A stretch of DNA of 42,538 nucleotides. Origin: Opitutaceae bacterium (lineage in GTDB: Bacteria > Verrucomicrobiota > Verrucomicrobiia > Opitutales > Opitutaceae). The DNA is taken from the NCBI GenBank assembly GCA_026125215.1, contig JAHCLN010000013.1:1-42538 (forward strand). The letters are read 5' to 3'. Positions within the stretch are counted from its first letter, which is position 1. Every line of letters begins with the position of its first letter. A program made the translations under genes and the position numbers. This document shows positions 40,999 through 42,538 of the stretch, in pieces. The notes beneath the pieces are model-generated. The model ran no database searches. It was not told where the DNA came from and was given only the letters and a program-made list of their open reading frames with translations.

Positions 40999-41885
40999 GC
41001 CTGCACGACCTCATCATCGAGCCGCTGAGCCACGGCTTCATGCAGCGCGGCCTGGCCTCCGCCGTGCTGCTGAGCATCAGCGGCGGGCTGCTCGGCAGCG
41101 TGCTCATCCTCCGGCGCATGGCCCTGATGGGCGACGCGCTCGCCCACTCGCTGCTGCCCGGCATCGCCCTTGCCTGGCTGCTCGTCGGCCGCGGCCCGCT
41201 GGCCCTGCTGGCCGGCGCCCTCACCGCCGGGCTGCTCACCGCCCTCGCCAGCGCCCTGCTCAGCCGGCTCAGCCGGCTGAAGGAGGACGCCTCCTTCGGC
41301 GCCTTTTTCCTCATCGCCTACGCCGGCGGCATCGCGCTGGTCAGCCAGGCCGGCACCCGGCTCGACCTGCTGCATTTTCTTTTCGGTCACATCCTCGGCG
41401 TCGGACCGGCCGACCTCGCGCTCGCGGCGGCGGCGGCCGGACTCACCGTGCTCCTTTTCGCGCTGCTGCGGCGCGGCATCGTGCTGGAGATCTTCGATCC
41501 CGTCTTTGCGCGCACGGCGGGCTTTCGCGGCGGCTGGTTCCATGCCGGCTTTCTGGTGCTCGCCGTGCTCAACCTCGTCGCCGCACTGCAGACGATGGGC
41601 GTGATCCTCGCGCTCGGGCTTTTCCTCCTGCCCGCCGCCACCGCCTACCTGTGGTGCGACCGTTTCCGCACCATGCTCGCGCTGGCCGCCGCCCTCGGCG
41701 CCACCGGATCCACGGCCGGCCTGCTGTGGAGCTATCACTCCGGGCTGGCCAGCGGTCCCGCCATCGTCCTCAGCCTCGGCCTCGGCTTCATCTTCGCGGC
41801 CCTGGCCAGCCCGCGCTACGGCCTGCTGCGCGCCCTCCACCTCGCGTGGCGCGAACGCCGCGCCGTCCGCCACACGGCCGACTGA
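40995..41885 (+). CDS. znuB: Zinc ABC transporter permease (ZnuB-like)
   Basis: The 296-residue membrane protein has about eight hydrophobic segments and the family pattern MALMGDALAHSLLPGIALAWLL near residue 36, ILALGLFLLPAATAYL near residue 205, and a characteristic FGHILGVGP loop. The C-terminal stretch ends in basic residues in the cytosol. The ATG at 40995 overlaps the ATP-binding gene stop, which confirms the start. It completes the ZnuABC-type operon. No terminator is obvious after its stop, only CCTGAGCTCAGG (a 12-base palindrome near 41896) and the operator-like palindrome at 41917. Confidence 0.87.
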   Translation: MSLHDLIIEPLSHGFMQRGLASAVLLSISGGLLGSVLILRRMALMGDALAHSLLPGIALAWLLVGRGPLALLAGALTAGLLTALASALLSRLSRLKEDASFGAFFLIAYAGGIALVSQAGTRLDLLHFLFGHILGVGPADLALAAAAAGLTVLLFALLRRGIVLEIFDPVFARTAGFRGGWFHAGFLVLAVLNLVAALQTMGVILALGLFLLPAATAYLWCDRFRTMLALAAALGATGSTAGLLWSYHSGLASGPAIVLSLGLGFIFAALASPRYGLLRALHLAWRERRAVRHTAD

Positions 41886-41916
41886 GCCTCTCGCCCCTGA
41901 GCTCAGGCCCAAAACG

Positions 41917-41941
41917 CAAAGTAACCTATTAGGTTACTTTG
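41917..41941. promoter_or_regulatory. Palindrome CAAAGTAACCTA-T-TAGGTTACTTTG, downstream copy
   Basis: Perfect 12-base arms with a single central base lie four bases from the stop of the helix-turn-helix gene and 31 bases after the znuB stop. The sequence is nearly identical to the palindrome covering the other end of the same regulator gene. Operator, terminator hairpin or flanking repeat of a cassette are the options. Confidence 0.6.
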
Positions 41942-41945
41942 TCTT

Positions 41946-42302
41946 TCAGAGCGAGAGGTCGCGTCCGCTGCGTTTGGCGGCGAGCCAATGCAAAATACGC
42001 AGCAGGGTCTCGGCGTCGGGCATGCGGCTGCCATTCCTCAAAAAGTCCGTCACGCGTTGCTTGGGAAGACCCAGATAACGCGCAAGCCTTACCTTGGCTC
42101 CGTAAGGTTTCAGCTCGGCACGCAGCAGCTGGGCACAGGCGTTCCACATCGGCGTGCCTGCCCCCGGCCGCAAGGTCCGGTAAGCGCCGCGCCGCCTCGG
42201 CTTCACCAGCTTTTCCGCGTGCTTCAATCCCTCCTCCGCAGCTTCCGTCAACACCTCCGCCAGATCCATCCATAACCTGAGATGTGGGTGAATGTATTCC
42301 AT
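41946..42302 (-). CDS. Small XRE-like helix-turn-helix regulator
   Basis: The 118-residue protein has an N-terminal helical half (LAEVLTEAAEEGLKHAEKLVKPRR) and a C-terminal helix-turn-helix of XRE/Cro type: KVRLARYLGLPKQRVTDFLRNG, then PDAETLLRILHWLAAKR. No obvious metal-ligand cluster is seen, though it contains one cysteine near residue 56. The ATG at 42302 lies inside the upstream palindrome, so the gene may be translated from a leaderless or very short leader and is likely autoregulated. It is transcribed toward the znu genes, with a second palindrome at its stop. A regulator of the neighbouring zinc genes is suggested by position only. Confidence 0.7.
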   Translation of the reverse strand: MEYIHPHLRLWMDLAEVLTEAAEEGLKHAEKLVKPRRRGAYRTLRPGAGTPMWNACAQLLRAELKPYGAKVRLARYLGLPKQRVTDFLRNGSRMPDAETLLRILHWLAAKRSGRDLSL

Positions 42303-42331
42303 ACAAAGTAACCTAATAGGTTACTTTGTAT
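42301..42331. promoter_or_regulatory. Palindrome ATACAAAGTAACCTA-A-TAGGTTACTTTGTAT, upstream copy
   Basis: Perfect 15-base arms with a single central base cover the start codon region of the minus-strand regulator and lie 80 bases upstream of the CobW-type gene on the plus strand. The position between divergent genes fits an operator bound by the regulator itself. It matches the copy at 41917 to 41941 except for the outer bases and the centre. Confidence 0.68.
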
Positions 42332-42410
42332 GGGCAAGCCCCGGGTCGCTTGCGGGCGGGAGGAATGGCGGTTTGCATTTCACCGGACCGATTGCACGCT
42401 TACGGCAGAC

Positions 42411-42538
42411 ATGTCCTCGTCCATTCCCGTCACCGTCCTCACCGGCTTCCTCGGCGCCGGCAAGACCACGCTCCTCAACCGCATCCTCACCGAACAGCAC
42501 GACAAAAAAATCGCCGAGATCGAAAACGAATTCCACGA
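42411..42538 (+). CDS. CobW/COG0523-type metallochaperone GTPase, N-terminal part, cut by window edge
   Basis: The visible 42 residues start [20 protein letters not shown] (P-loop GFLGAGKTT) and end around AEIENEFH, just before the family's conserved ENEFG region. COG0523 GTPases deliver Zn(II), Co(II) or other metals to apo-enzymes, and several subgroups are induced by zinc starvation. Here the gene lies next to ZnuABC and shares the divergent region with the palindrome-bracketed regulator, so zinc allocation is plausible. The CxCC metal motif, if present, lies outside the window. Confidence 0.82.
   Translation, partial: MSSSIPVTVLTGFLGAGKTTLLNRILTEQHDKKIAEIENEFH

Noticed and set aside
41896..41908. 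CCTGAGCTCAGG as an intrinsic terminator of znuB
   Set aside because: The stem is short and no T-run follows.

Overview
This 42.5 kb window is GC-rich, gene-dense chromosomal DNA from a Gram-negative bacterium. It encodes outer-membrane factors, lipoproteins and periplasmic adaptors. The gene repertoire and the many small palindromic intergenic repeats suggest a member of the Verrucomicrobiota, perhaps an Opitutaceae relative. That assignment is inference from gene content and style; there is no rRNA or other marker gene here. I saw no tRNA, rRNA or CRISPR array.

Left third (1 to about 15.4 kb): a metabolic region. A tightly packed minus-strand operon encodes a short-chain dehydrogenase (cut by the window edge), a mannonate-dehydratase-like protein, a CrtI-like FAD oxidoreductase, an N-acylglucosamine 2-epimerase family protein and an M20 peptidase. 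A dihydrodipicolinate-synthase-family protein and an NAD-dependent epimerase follow. Divergent to these lie two adjacent amidohydrolase paralogues (the second has lost its metal ligands), a DegT/DnrJ-type aminotransferase and a phytanoyl-CoA-dioxygenase-family protein. A second DegT-type protein faces them, and then comes a large beta-propeller-like protein interrupted in frame by a palindromic repeat. The likely theme is catabolism or remodelling of uncommon sugars or sugar acids; the substrate cannot be read from the sequence.

Middle (15.6 to 28.0 kb): a copper/silver-type resistance island. It holds a Cys-rich secreted peptide, an outer-membrane-type protein, an HMA-domain periplasmic protein, a YHS/TRASH-like protein, a CusC-like outer-membrane factor, a CusB-like adaptor with two metal-binding motifs and a C-terminal DUF3347-like domain, and an enlarged CusA-like RND pump. 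These are followed by an ECF sigma factor with CxC and Cys-rich tail motifs like the copper-sensing CorE family, a previously easy-to-miss 56-residue Cys-rich microprotein, and a CPC-type Cu P-type ATPase whose start overlaps the microprotein stop.

A scar region (28.0 to 29.9 kb) has two IS110-type transposase N-terminal remnants in opposite orientation around one less GC-rich secreted-protein gene, then the housekeeping gene rsmG.

Right third (30.0 to 42.5 kb): a second, zinc/cadmium/cobalt-type island. It holds a Cys/His-rich secreted protein, a CzcC-like factor, a 151-residue mini-adaptor lipoprotein, a CzcA-like pump, a small periplasmic protein with a Cys tail, a ZntA-like ATPase, a 34-residue microprotein with the same Cys tail, a methyltransferase and a His-rich lipoprotein. 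A ZnuABC-type uptake system follows, then a small helix-turn-helix protein bracketed by two near-identical palindromes and the start of a CobW-type GTPase. The two islands share a layout (outer-membrane factor, adaptor, RND pump, P-type ATPase, translationally coupled Cys-rich microprotein). The most interesting candidates for undescribed biology are the two ATPase-coupled microproteins, the shared tail motif, the palindrome-flanked regulator and the in-frame palindromic insertion.
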